This document shows, piece by piece, positions 1 through 7,782 of a stretch of 64,000 nt of DNA. Position 1 is the first letter of the stretch; the number at the start of each line of letters is the position of its first letter. The stretch lies in the NCBI RefSeq assembly GCF_014649995.1, contig NZ_BMUC01000006.1, positions 165,601-229,600 of the forward strand, given 5' to 3'. The notes under the pieces were generated by a model, which was not told the DNA's origin, did not search any database, and saw only the letters and a list, made by a program, of their open reading frames with translations. This DNA is from Streptomyces griseoflavus. Its GTDB lineage: Bacteria > Actinomycetota > Actinomycetes > Streptomycetales > Streptomycetaceae. A program made the translations under genes and the position numbers.

Positions 1-116
1 AGAGGACACGGTCCGAGGACCGGCCGGCACCCCGGATCAGCCAGGCCGAGGGCCCCACCGGAAGATCCCCCCACGGTTCTTCACAGACATCGAGACAGAG
101 AACGGCGGCGACGAGA

Positions 117-1820
117 ATGCGGCTGCGCGCACTGCTGGACACCGACGCGCTGGGCCTGAAGCTGCTCGGCGGCGAGGAGGAGCTGGACCGCGGTGTGCGG
201 GGCGTGATGACCACCGACCTGAGGGACCCCAGCCGCTACCTCTCCGGCGGGGAGCTGGTGCTCACGGGTCTGGCCTGGCGCCGGGACGCCGCCGACTCCG
301 AGCCGTTCGTACGGCTGCTGGTGCAGGCCGGGGTGGCCGCGCTCGCGGCCGGCACGGCCGAACTGGGCCACGTGCCGGAGGACCTGGTGACGGCCTGCGC
401 CCGGCACCGGCTGCCGCTGTTCGCGGTGCACGAGTCGGTGGCCTTCGCGACCGTCACCGAGCACGTCGTGCGGCAGGTCTCCGGCGAGCGCGCCGGGGAT
501 CTCGCGGCCGTCGTGGACCGGCACCGCAGGATGATGACGTCCGGCCCGGCGGGCGGCGGCCCCGACGTGGTGCTCGACCTGCTCGGCTCCGACCTGGACC
601 TGCGGGCCTGGCTGCTGTCGCCCACCGGCCGGCTGATCGCGGGATCGAGGGCCGCCGGGGCGACGGCGGACGGGCCGACGCTGCCCGCCGAGGTGTGCGC
701 GCGGCTCGCCGCGGAGCAGCTCACCGCCACCCGCACCGGCCGGCTCGGACCCCACCGGGTGACGCAGGGGCAGACGACGTACAGCGTGTTCCCCGTGCGG
801 GGCAGCGGGCGCTCCGCGGCGGACGCGCGGGACACGCGCGGGAGCATGCTGTCCGACTGGCTGCTGGCCGTCGAGGCGGACGCCGGGGACTGGGCCGAGG
901 AACGGCTGGACCTGCTGCACGGCGTCACCCAGCTGATCGCCGTGGAACGGGACCGCCGGGACGCGGCACGCACGGTGAGACGCCGGCTCGCGCAGGAGGT
1001 GCTGGAACTGGTCCAGGCGGGCGCCGCGCCCGCCGAGATCGCGGCGCGGCTGCGGGTGGCCGCGCCGGTGCTGCTGCCCGGGCTCGGAACCGCGCCGCAC
1101 TGGCAGGTCGTGGTGGCCCACGTCGACTGGGACGGCGGCGAGGCCGAGGAGGGCGGGAGCGACGGCGGCCCGGTGGCGCAGGCACTGCTGGAGGAGATTC
1201 TGGTCGACCCGGCGTCGACGGGGACCGAGCACGCCGACCGCATCGCGGTGGCGCACACCGGGGACGAGGCGGTCGCGCTGGTACCGCTCCCCGCGGTGAC
1301 CGGCGACGACGACCACCCCGGCACGGGGGTCCTCGCCGAGACACTGCTGGAATCGGTGCGCGACCCGCTCACGGCCGGCCTGGACGGCGACGGCCGGCTC
1401 ACCCTCGGCGTCTCCGCCGCCGTGCACTCCGCGGAGGGGCTGCGCGGCGCACTGGAGGAGGCACGGCACGCCCGGCGCGTGGCCGCGGCCCGCCCGGGCC
1501 GGGTCTGCGCGGCCGGCCACCAGGAACTCGCCTCGCACGTCCTGCTGCTCCCCTTCGTCCCCGACGACGTGCGCCGCGCCTTCACCGCCCGGCTCCTGGA
1601 CCCCCTGCGCGCGTACGACCGCCGGCACCGCGCCGAGCTGATCCCCACCCTGGAGGCGTTCCTCGACTGCGACGGCTCCTGGACCCGCTGCGCCTCCCGT
1701 CTCCACCTGCACGTCAACACGCTGCGCTACCGCGTCGGCCGAATCGAGCAGTTGACGGGCCGTGACCTCTCCCGGCTGGAGGACAAGCTGGACTTCTTCC
1801 TTGCCCTGCGCATGAGTTGA
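117..1820 (+). CDS. PucR-family transcriptional regulator
   Basis: A 567-residue DNA-binding regulator. The N-terminal third (about residues 1-130) matches the PucR ligand-sensing domain. The middle contains a GGDEF-like/CdaR-type region. The last 60 residues are the PucR C-terminal helix-turn-helix, with the characteristic LHLHVNTLRYRVGRIEQLTG stretch followed by a Leu/Asp-rich helix. Family members control catabolic genes for purines, proline, polyamines or GABA; which one applies here cannot be told, because the neighbour on the left is outside the window. The ATG at 117 lies after a weak purine-rich stretch and gives the usual family N-terminus. It is followed after 145 bp by a TPR protein on the same strand. 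Family assignment is firm; target genes are unknown. Confidence 0.92.
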   Translation: MRLRALLDTDALGLKLLGGEEELDRGVRGVMTTDLRDPSRYLSGGELVLTGLAWRRDAADSEPFVRLLVQAGVAALAAGTAELGHVPEDLVTACARHRLPLFAVHESVAFATVTEHVVRQVSGERAGDLAAVVDRHRRMMTSGPAGGGPDVVLDLLGSDLDLRAWLLSPTGRLIAGSRAAGATADGPTLPAEVCARLAAEQLTATRTGRLGPHRVTQGQTTYSVFPVRGSGRSAADARDTRGSMLSDWLLAVEADAGDWAEERLDLLHGVTQLIAVERDRRDAARTVRRRLAQEVLELVQAGAAPAEIAARLRVAAPVLLPGLGTAPHWQVVVAHVDWDGGEAEEGGSDGGPVAQALLEEILVDPASTGTEHADRIAVAHTGDEAVALVPLPAVTGDDDHPGTGVLAETLLESVRDPLTAGLDGDGRLTLGVSAAVHSAEGLRGALEEARHARRVAAARPGRVCAAGHQELASHVLLLPFVPDDVRRAFTARLLDPLRAYDRRHRAELIPTLEAFLDCDGSWTRCASRLHLHVNTLRYRVGRIEQLTGRDLSRLEDKLDFFLALRMS

Positions 1821-1866
1821 GCCGATGACCACGCGTCCGGGCGGTTCGGACACGCGGCGCGCGACT

Positions 1867-1884
1867 TTGTGAAATCCTTCACCC
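1867..1884. promoter_or_regulatory. Rex-like redox operator candidate
   Basis: The sequence TTGTGAAATCCTTCACCC contains the near-symmetric core TGTGAA-n4-TTCACC. The Streptomyces Rex (NADH/NAD+-sensing repressor) consensus is TTGTGAA-n4-TTCACAA, so only the last two bases of the right arm differ. It lies 81 bp upstream of the GTG start of the TPR protein, where an operator could act. This is motif resemblance only; binding is inferred. Confidence 0.5.
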
Positions 1885-1965
1885 ACCCTCTTGGCCGGGC
1901 CGTGTGGTTCGTGCTGAGATGCGGCCACCACTCAACAGCTCGATGGCGTGCTCGGGGAGGGCAAC

Positions 1966-2748
1966 GTGGCGCATACCGCCATGTCCGGTGACGGAACGAC
2001 CGCCGATGACGATCCTCTCCAGACGGCGGTGTGGCGGCTGCGCTCCCGCGCCTGCTGGGCGGACGCCGCCGCGCTGCTCGCACCGGACACCCCGGACACG
2101 GCACTGCAGCGGGCGTCGCTGCTGGTCGAACGGTGCCTCTACACCGAGGCGGGGTGGGAGGAGGCCGAGGACGCGCTGCGTACGGCCGAGGCGCTGGCGC
2201 ACAGCGACGACGAGCGCGGGGCGGCCGCCTGTGAACGCGGGTGCCTGGCCTACGCGGCCACGCTGTTCCGGGTGCGCGACCGGGCGGACGAGGCGCGGGC
2301 CGCGCTCGGACGGGCGGCGGCGCTGATCGCGCCCGGAGCGTCGGGGCGGGCGTTGCTGGACTTCCGGCGCGGTCTGATCGCGGAGAACCTCACCCGTTCC
2401 CCGCAGGCGGCACGGGCCGCCTACCGCCGCGCCCACGCGGGCGCCACCGCGCACGCCGACCCGCTGCTGCTGTCCGCCACATGGCGCCACCTCGCCGGAC
2501 TCGCCCTGCGCGACGGTGAGTTGGCGGAGGCCCGGCAGGGCTTCGCCGAATCCCTCCGCATCCGCGAGGAATTGGGCTACCTCGTCGGCACGGCCCCCGC
2601 CCTGGTCTCCCTCGCCGAGACGGAGACCGAGCCGGAGGCCTCCCGCCTCCGCGAGGAGGCCCGCCGCCTCTTCCGCCTCCTCGGCGGCGTCCCCACCTGG
2701 CTGACCACCCAACTCGCCCCACCGACCCCGGGAACGGCAACGGCGTAG
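1966..2748 (+). CDS. TPR-like hypothetical protein
   Basis: A 260-residue soluble protein of repeated Ala-rich amphipathic helix pairs, such as the stretches around ALQRASLLVERCLYTEAGWE and LAEARQGFAESLRIREELGY, which look like tetratricopeptide repeats. No catalytic motif, signal peptide or membrane segment is visible. The GTG at 1966 is chosen because GGGGAGG ends five bases upstream; an in-frame GTG at 1948 lacks such a site. TPR proteins usually serve as protein-binding scaffolds, but no partner can be named. A Rex-like palindrome lies in its upstream region. The gene ends just before a tandem intergenic repeat. Confidence 0.7.
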   Translation: MAHTAMSGDGTTADDDPLQTAVWRLRSRACWADAAALLAPDTPDTALQRASLLVERCLYTEAGWEEAEDALRTAEALAHSDDERGAAACERGCLAYAATLFRVRDRADEARAALGRAAALIAPGASGRALLDFRRGLIAENLTRSPQAARAAYRRAHAGATAHADPLLLSATWRHLAGLALRDGELAEARQGFAESLRIREELGYLVGTAPALVSLAETETEPEASRLREEARRLFRLLGGVPTWLTTQLAPPTPGTATA

Positions 2749-2752
2749 AGCC

Positions 2753-2840
2753 TTCGACAACGAGGCCCCCCACCCAGCCCGTCGGCCGTTCGAGAACGAG
2801 GCCCCCCACCCAGCCCGTCCGGCGTTTGAGGACGAGGCCC
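2753..2840. repeat. 36-bp tandem intergenic repeat (two copies plus a partial third)
   Basis: Units begin at 2753, 2789 and 2825, so the period is exactly 36 bp. Each starts TTCGA or TTTGA, continues with ACGAGGCC, and the first two share CCCACCCAGCCCGTC. The core around GTCCGGCGTTTGAGGAC resembles a dispersed element found between many Streptomyces genes. A related inverted core occurs at 61306-61325 in this window. Confidence 0.75.
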
Positions 2841-2860
2841 GTTCAGGGCCGAAGGGGGGT

Positions 2861-2879
2861 CCGGGGGCACAGCCCCCGG
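2861..2879. terminator. GC-rich hairpin between convergent genes
   Basis: CCGGGGGC and GCCCCCGG form a perfect 8-bp stem around ACA. It sits between the converging TPR gene (ends 2748) and GntR gene (ends at 2932), so it could stop transcription from either side. There is no clear T-run, which is usual in Streptomyces. Confidence 0.55.
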
Positions 2880-2931
2880 GGACGGGACTGGGAAGGGGCG
2901 GCGGGGGCGAAAACCCTGGGGAAACGCCCCC

Positions 2932-3819
2932 TCACCCCACCCCGCCGAAATGCTCCCCCACCAACGCCCGCACCACCTCCAGATCCCCCGCGATCAACGC
3001 GTCCAGCAGCGCCGTGTGCTCATGCGCGTCCGCCACCAACTCCCCCGGACGCCCCCGCCCACCGGCCCCACCACGCCCCCCGCCGGCGCCGGCGCCACCG
3101 CCACCGACCATCGACCACTGAGCCCGCCGCTGAAGATCCTCCGCGACCCGCACCAACTGCTCGTTCCCGGCCAGCCCCAGCACCGCACGGTGAAACGCAC
3201 GATCGGCCTCCGCGTACGCGGCCCGGCTCCCGGAGGACGCCGCCCGCACCGTGGCCTCCGCGAGCGGCCGCAGTTCGGCCCACCGCTCCGCCGGCACCGT
3301 CCGGGCCAGCCGCAGCACCACCGGCATCTCGATCAGCGCCCGCACCTCGGCGAGTTCCGCCAGTTCCCGCGCCCCGCGCTCGACGACCCGGAATCCCTTG
3401 TTGGGCACGACCTCGACCGCGCCCTCCAGGGCGAGCTGCTGCATGGCCTCCCGGACGGGCGTCGCGGAGACACCGAACCGCTCGCCCAGCACCGGCGCCG
3501 AGTACACCTCACCGGGACGCAGTTCCCCCGTCACCAGCGCCGTGCGCAGCGCGTCGAGGACCTGCCCGCGCACGGAGGAGCGCCGCACGACGGCTCCCCG
3601 CGGACGGGGAGGAGCCGACTCACCATGCCTCTGCTCACCGTGCGTGTGCTCACCGCGCGCGGCACGGCCCTCCCCACCACGGCCACCCGCTCGGCCACTC
3701 CCGCCGCCCGTCCGCGCCTCCACCGTCTCCCGCGCCGCCCGTGCCGCCCGCTGGACAGGCACCCGCGGGGGCCGCGCCTGCGCCGCCCCTTCCGCGGGGC
3801 CCTGCATGTCCTGCTTCAC
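2932..3819 (-). CDS. GntR-family regulator (FadR/FCD type)
   Basis: A 295-residue repressor-type protein. The first 70 or so residues are low-complexity and Arg/Gly/Ala-rich. A winged helix of the GntR type follows (QVLDALRTALVTGELRPGEV, then VLGERFGVSATPVREAMQQL). The C-terminal half is an all-helical FCD ligand domain with EVRALIEMPVVLRLA and the metal-ligand-like D and H residues in ADRAFHRAVL and DAHEHTALLDAL. A Gly/Ala-rich insert interrupts the FCD domain near residues 215-240. The GTG start at 3819 has AGGAGG five to six bases upstream. It is divergent from the iron-box-controlled reductase. Ligand unknown; FCD members often sense small organic acids. Confidence 0.88.
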   Translation of the reverse strand: MKQDMQGPAEGAAQARPPRVPVQRAARAARETVEARTGGGSGRAGGRGGEGRAARGEHTHGEQRHGESAPPRPRGAVVRRSSVRGQVLDALRTALVTGELRPGEVYSAPVLGERFGVSATPVREAMQQLALEGAVEVVPNKGFRVVERGARELAELAEVRALIEMPVVLRLARTVPAERWAELRPLAEATVRAASSGSRAAYAEADRAFHRAVLGLAGNEQLVRVAEDLQRRAQWSMVGGGGAGAGGGRGGAGGRGRPGELVADAHEHTALLDALIAGDLEVVRALVGEHFGGVG

Positions 3820-3930
3820 CAGGTCCTCCTGCGGACGTGTCGGTACGTGCGGTCATCACGGCGGGTTGTCGCCTCGCCGTCAAGCACGATAGGCGCACCG
3901 GACGCCAGTTCACATCTCGCGGATCTTCGG

Positions 3931-3949
3931 TAAGGTGAGGCTTACCTTT
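3931..3949. promoter_or_regulatory. Iron box (DmdR1/IdeR-type operator)
   Basis: TAAGGTGAGGCTTACCTTT is an almost perfect 19-bp match to the actinobacterial DtxR-family iron box (consensus TTAGGTTAGGCTAACCTAA). It ends 35 bp before the start codon of the FhuF-like gene, where an Fe(II)-loaded repressor would block transcription. Expected outcome: repression in iron-replete cells, expression under iron limitation. Confidence 0.9.
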
Positions 3950-3984
3950 TTTACCCGGCTCCACGAGACGTGAAGGGTGGCCCC

Positions 3985-4845
3985 ATGCCTGTGTCCGGTT
4001 CGGCCGTCGCGGACGCGTACGCCCGCCTGGCGGAGGTCTTCCCCGCCCTGGCCGTCACCGAGCTCGGCGCGGACGAGAGGGCCCCGCGGGGCGGCGGCTG
4101 GGTCGCCGCGTCCGGCCTCGCCGAGGGCGGGACCGCCCTGGATGCCTTCCTGTCCTGGGACGACACCCAGGTGCTGCGGGACTACGGCCAGCAGGCCCGC
4201 CCGGACGTGATCGCCAGCTTCGGCCTGCACCGCTACGCGTGGCCCGCCTGCCTGCTGATCACCGTCCCGTGGTTCCTGCACCGCCGCGTGCCCCGCTACC
4301 CCGTGACGCACGTCTCGTTCGACCGTACGGCCCCCGGCCTCGCCGTGGGCCGCATGGCCGTCCGGCCGGACGGATTCGCCTGCCTGCCCGGCGACCCGGC
4401 CGCCGCCCTGCCCGGCGCACGGGTGGTGCCCGACGAGGAGGCACTGCGCGCGGAGGTGCGGGCGGCGGTCGCCCAGCACCTGGAGCCCGTGCTGACCGGA
4501 TTCGGACCCCGGATGCGCCGGCGCGGCCGCGCCCTGTGGGGCATGGCGACCGACGAGATCGTCGAGAGCCTCTGGTACGTCGCCCAGCTGCTCGGCGAGG
4601 AGGAGCGGGGACTGCGCGAGCTGGAGCTGCTCCTGCCGGGAGCGACCAAGCCGTACGTCGGCGCGGCGGCCTTCCGCCGCCCGGCCGGTCCGGAGGCGCA
4701 GCGGGAGCGCGCCACCCGGGACCGGGTCAGCTGCTGCATGTTCTACACGCTGCGCCCCGCCGACATCTGCGCCACCTGCCCCCGCACCTGCGGCACGGAA
4801 GGCACCGCCGGGCGGGCCACCGCCGTGGTCGCGCGGGCCGGCTGA
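3985..4845 (+). CDS. FhuF-like siderophore-iron reductase, (2Fe-2S) protein
   Basis: A 286-residue cytoplasmic protein. Its C-terminus carries the diagnostic FhuF cysteine pattern CC-x10-C-x2-C (SCCMFYTLRPADICATC), which ligates a [2Fe-2S] cluster. Family members reduce ferric siderophores taken up by the cell so that iron is released. The ATG at 3985 is preferred over an in-frame GTG at 3970 because AAGGG precedes it at good spacing. The iron box just upstream is independent support for a role in iron acquisition. No siderophore synthesis or transport genes are adjacent, so it probably serves uptake systems encoded elsewhere. The specific siderophore is not known. Confidence 0.87.
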   Translation: MPVSGSAVADAYARLAEVFPALAVTELGADERAPRGGGWVAASGLAEGGTALDAFLSWDDTQVLRDYGQQARPDVIASFGLHRYAWPACLLITVPWFLHRRVPRYPVTHVSFDRTAPGLAVGRMAVRPDGFACLPGDPAAALPGARVVPDEEALRAEVRAAVAQHLEPVLTGFGPRMRRRGRALWGMATDEIVESLWYVAQLLGEEERGLRELELLLPGATKPYVGAAAFRRPAGPEAQRERATRDRVSCCMFYTLRPADICATCPRTCGTEGTAGRATAVVARAG

Positions 4846-4932
4846 CGGGTCGCGCAAGCCAGTTGACGCCGGGTCGGACGACAGCACCCCGCGGCGGACC
4901 GTAAGATCATCCGCGTGAGGCACCCGCGGAGG

Positions 4933-4996
4933 TCACGGGTGATTCACGATTCCCTCACCCGTCACGGGAACTATCCGTGGAACCACCCGTACGGGT
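4933..4996. promoter_or_regulatory. Array of ACCCGT half-sites, possible operator
   Basis: ACGGGT at 4935, ACCCGT at 4957 and the perfect 12-bp palindrome ACCCGTACGGGT at 4985-4996 give four half-sites in 62 bp. The first two lie inside a near-perfect inverted repeat (TCACGGGTGA at 4933-4942, TCACCCGTCA at 4955-4964). The pattern looks like a dimeric regulator binding cooperatively. The regulator is not identifiable. Confidence 0.5.
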
Positions 4997-5117
4997 AGTG
5001 TTATTCGCACTCAACTCCCGCCCCTCATACGGCAGTTCGAGCAGATCGCCGCCCTGGGCACCCCCCTCGCACTCCCTTGGCGGCCTCTTGCCCCGAAACC
5101 CCCTGAGGGTCGCTGGG

Positions 5118-5155
5118 ATTGGGCCACTATGGCGGGCGTTACGCCCTATCCCAAT
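5118..5155 (+). promoter_or_regulatory. Nested inverted repeat before the ribosome binding site
   Basis: The outer pair ATTGGG (5118-5123) and CCCAAT (5150-5155) encloses the inner pair GGGCGT (5134-5139) and ACGCCC (5141-5146). The likely ribosome binding site AAGGGA begins three bases after the outer arm. In RNA this could fold into a structure that affects translation; on DNA it could be an operator. Function inferred only. Confidence 0.4.
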
Positions 5156-5170
5156 GCAAGGGACCCCTAG

Positions 5171-6223
5171 ATGAGACTGACCGACATATCGCTGAACTGG
5201 CTGCTTCCGGGCGCCGTGCTGCTCCTCGGCATGCTGGCGGCGGTGGCGGTGCTGGCGCGCGGGAAGCGCTCCTCGGTCAAGGACACGAGCGCGGACGACT
5301 CGTGGGAGCGCAACGAGGAGCGCCGCCGGCGCAAGGAAGCCGTCTACGGCACCGTCTCCTACGTCCTGCTGTTCTGCTGTGCGGCGGTCGCCGCGGCACT
5401 CTCCTTCCACGGTCTGGTCGGCTTCGGCGAGCAGAACCTCGGCCTGTCCGGCGGCTGGCAGTACCTCGTCCCCTTCGGTCTGGACGGCGCGGCGATGTTC
5501 TGCTCGGTGCTCGCCGTGCGTGAGGCCAGTCACGGTGACGCGGCGCTCGGCTCGCGGATACTCGTATGGACGTTCGCCTTCGCCGCGGCCTGGTTCAACT
5601 GGGTCCACGCCCCCCGGGGCATCGGCCACGCGGGCGCCCCGCACTTCTTCGCGGGCATGTCCCTGTCGGCGGCGGTCCTCTTCGACCGCGCGCTGAAGCA
5701 GACCCGGCGGGCCGCGCTGCGCGAGCAGGGCCTGGTCCCGCGTCCGCTCCCGCAGATCCGTATCGTGCGCTGGCTGCGCGCCCCCCGGGAGACCTACCGC
5801 GCCTGGTCGCTGATGCTGCTCGAGGGCGTGCGCAGCCTCGACGAGGCGGTCGAGGAGGTCCGCGAGGACAAGATCCGCAAGGACGAGGCGAAGCAGCGCA
5901 GGCGGGACCAGCAGCGGCTGGAGCGGGCCCGGCTGAAGGCGATCAGCCGCGGCCACCGGGGTCTGCCCGGCCGGGGCGGCGGCGGTGGGCGGGAGCTGGA
6001 GACGGCGACCGTGGAGCGCGAGTCCGACATGGTTTCCGCGGAGCCTGCCATATCGGCGCCGGAGGCCCTGCCCGTCCGCGCGCGTCCCTCCCTGCAGCCG
6101 GTACGCACCGGTGGCGCTGACCCGGTGACCGTCGACCTCACCGCCGAGGACGACACGCAGGCGCTGCCGCGCCTGGACTCCCTGGAGCGCAAACTCAAGG
6201 ACCTGGAGAAGCAGTTCGGCTGA
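5171..6223 (+). CDS. DUF2637 membrane protein
   Basis: A 350-residue membrane protein. Helix one lies at about residues 10-30. After a charged stretch (RNEERRRRKEA), further membrane helices at about 60-80, 95-120, 125-145 and 150-170 make up the DUF2637 domain found in Streptomyces and in plasmid SpdB-like spread proteins. The C-terminal 170 residues are cytoplasmic: a long charged helix (EEVREDKIRKDEAKQRRRDQ) likely to be a coiled coil, a Gly/Pro-rich linker and a final LERKLKDLEKQF helix. The ATG at 5171 follows AAGGGA. Its biochemical role is unknown; plasmid relatives take part in intramycelial DNA spread. It stands alone, with a strong terminator behind it. Confidence 0.82.
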   Translation: MRLTDISLNWLLPGAVLLLGMLAAVAVLARGKRSSVKDTSADDSWERNEERRRRKEAVYGTVSYVLLFCCAAVAAALSFHGLVGFGEQNLGLSGGWQYLVPFGLDGAAMFCSVLAVREASHGDAALGSRILVWTFAFAAAWFNWVHAPRGIGHAGAPHFFAGMSLSAAVLFDRALKQTRRAALREQGLVPRPLPQIRIVRWLRAPRETYRAWSLMLLEGVRSLDEAVEEVREDKIRKDEAKQRRRDQQRLERARLKAISRGHRGLPGRGGGGGRELETATVERESDMVSAEPAISAPEALPVRARPSLQPVRTGGADPVTVDLTAEDDTQALPRLDSLERKLKDLEKQFG

Positions 6224-6242
6224 CGTCGCTCGCCGGACCGAC

Positions 6243-6273
6243 GGGGGTGCGGCCCGCCCGGGGCCGCACCCCC
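6243..6273. terminator. Bidirectional terminator hairpin
   Basis: GGGGGTGCGGCCC (6243-6255) and GGGCCGCACCCCC (6261-6273) form a perfect 13-bp stem with a five-base loop. It lies between the converging DUF2637 gene (ends 6223) and the RsbW-type gene (ends at 6294), so it can serve both. Confidence 0.85.
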
Positions 6274-6293
6274 GCTCCCGTGCCGGCGGTCCC

Positions 6294-6695
6294 TCAGGCG
6301 GCGTCCGCCTCCAGTTCGAACCAGACGGACTTGCCCACGTCGTGCTTCCTGACGCCCCACTCGTCGGCGAGGGACTCGACCAGCGCGAGACCCCGGCCGT
6401 TGGTTCCCTCGTGGGCGTCCGGCCGGCGCGGGCGGGGATCACGGGCCACGAAGTCCCGTACCTCGACCCGCAGTCCACGAGGTCCGACGGTGGCGGTCAG
6501 CACCGCCCCGTCGCCGGTGTGGACCAGCGCGTTGGTGACGAGCTCGCTGGTGAGCAGTTCCGCGACCGCGGAGCGTTCCGGTGTGCCCCAGTGCGCGAGC
6601 AGTTCACGCAGTGCCCTGCGGGACTCCGGCACCGCTCGCAGATCCGCCCGTCCCAGTGTGCGCCTCAGCTGAGCCGCCGAAGCCTGACTCTTCAT
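6294..6695 (-). CDS. RsbW-like ATP-binding protein (HATPase)
   Basis: A 133-residue single-domain protein of the anti-sigma-factor serine kinase type. The N-box is present in LLTSELVTNALVHTG, the acidic metal/ATP motif in LRVEVRDFVARD, and the G-rich lid in GTNGRGLALVESLADEWGV. Streptomyces carry dozens of these; some bind and inhibit sigma factors or phosphorylate anti-anti-sigma proteins. No sigma or antagonist gene is adjacent, so its partner is unknown. It is convergent with the DUF2637 gene across a strong terminator. Confidence 0.88.
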   Translation of the reverse strand: MKSQASAAQLRRTLGRADLRAVPESRRALRELLAHWGTPERSAVAELLTSELVTNALVHTGDGAVLTATVGPRGLRVEVRDFVARDPRPRRPDAHEGTNGRGLALVESLADEWGVRKHDVGKSVWFELEADAA

Positions 6696-6910
6696 GGCCC
6701 CCGCCCGCGTGCCGGTGTCGATTCCCCCTGCTGATCGAACGCGTTCACGGAAATCATTGCCCGGTCACCCACGCGGCAGTCATGCCGCCCGTCGACGAAC
6801 CGTTGTTGGCCGAAGTGCAGTGGCCACGTATGCGTGCGGGGCCGTCCTCCCGACCCCCGTGGCGAGAGGACGACCCCGTGTTCCGCGGTGGTCGTGGCGG
6901 ACGCGCGGGC

Positions 6911-7543
6911 TCAGTGGAGCTTGTTCACCGCCTTCTTCGTCGTCTTCTTGAAGGCCGCCACCGGCGCGTCGTCGAAGTCGCCCATCTGCCCCCAGCCGAC
7001 GACGGTCACCGTCCTGCCGTCCCGTCCCACGGACAGCAGGTGGATGTCCGTGGCGCCCCAGGAGGCCTCGGTGTGCAGTCCGTGCACCGTCGCGCCCTCC
7101 TCGACCGGCAGCGTGCCGTAGAAACGGCCCTCGGCCTCGACCTCCGGGTCCGACGCCTCGATCCGGTCGGCGCAGGAGCGGATCTCCTTGTTCAGCAGGG
7201 CGGCCAGCGCCTTGCCCTTCGCGGCGGAGCCGGTGACGACGGTGACCTGGACGGCGCTCGTGTCCAGATCGGTGTGGAAGACGCGGTGCCGGTAGTCGTA
7301 GGCCGGTACGCCCTCGCCCAGGCAGTACGCGAGCTCCACCGGGAAGCCGTCGCCGACCGGGCCCGCGGTCCAGGCGGACGACGGGTGCGGGGGCAGCTCG
7401 GAGGCGGCGAGGAACCGGGGCGGGGCGGCCTTCGCCGCGGTGGCCTTCGGCGCGGCGCCGGCCGGAGCGGTGAGTACGGTGCCGGCCGCGAGCGCGGCGA
7501 CGGTGAGCGCGGCGAGTGCGGCGGCCCGGGTGCGGATGGGCAT
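6911..7543 (-). CDS. Small secreted protein of unknown function
   Basis: A 210-residue exported protein. Residues 1-31 are a classical signal peptide: MPIRTR, then a long Ala/Leu/Val core ending in TAPAGAA, a signal peptidase I site. The mature part has two cysteines (AYCLGEG and IRSCADR) that could form one disulfide, and no membrane anchor. The start is set by GGGGGA six bases before the ATG at 7543; the frame stays open much further upstream, but those residues are Arg/Pro-rich shadow of the opposite-strand gene. I do not recognise the family. It is transcribed away from the XRE-transmembrane gene. Confidence 0.75.
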   Translation of the reverse strand: MPIRTRAAALAALTVAALAAGTVLTAPAGAAPKATAAKAAPPRFLAASELPPHPSSAWTAGPVGDGFPVELAYCLGEGVPAYDYRHRVFHTDLDTSAVQVTVVTGSAAKGKALAALLNKEIRSCADRIEASDPEVEAEGRFYGTLPVEEGATVHGLHTEASWGATDIHLLSVGRDGRTVTVVGWGQMGDFDDAPVAAFKKTTKKAVNKLH

Positions 7544-7782
7544 GGGTGTCCCCCGTGGGATGTGCGTGATGGAAGGATGGAGCGGCGCCCCGCAAGGACC
7601 GGACCGGTCCGTCCGGCGGTCGTCGGGGCGGTGCCAAGAGCATCGGCCGCCGTGGGATCCGGACGCAAGGACCGTCGCCGGATTCACCTGCATGGAACCA
7701 TCCCAGCCCCTTTGACGTGCAGGTACAGGGGATGCCTGGGACGCCGTCCCGGGGCACGGTCCGGGGTCCGAGCGAGTGCGGG

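Larger units (their letters stand above)
4846..5170. other. 325-bp intergenic region upstream of the DUF2637 gene
   Basis: No convincing gene. The region holds a cluster of ACCCGT/ACGGGT half-sites (4933-4996) and a nested inverted repeat just before the ribosome binding site of the next gene (5118-5155), both listed separately. The density of symmetric elements suggests a regulated promoter and structured leader. Confidence 0.6.

Noticed and set aside
81-1931. A 616-residue frame opposite the PucR gene.
   Set aside because: Composition is Arg/Gly/Pro/His-rich without any domain; the PucR frame has complete conserved domains.
4977-5174. A 65-residue frame ahead of the DUF2637 gene.
   Set aside because: No ribosome binding site and no conserved pattern; the region is better explained by inverted repeats.
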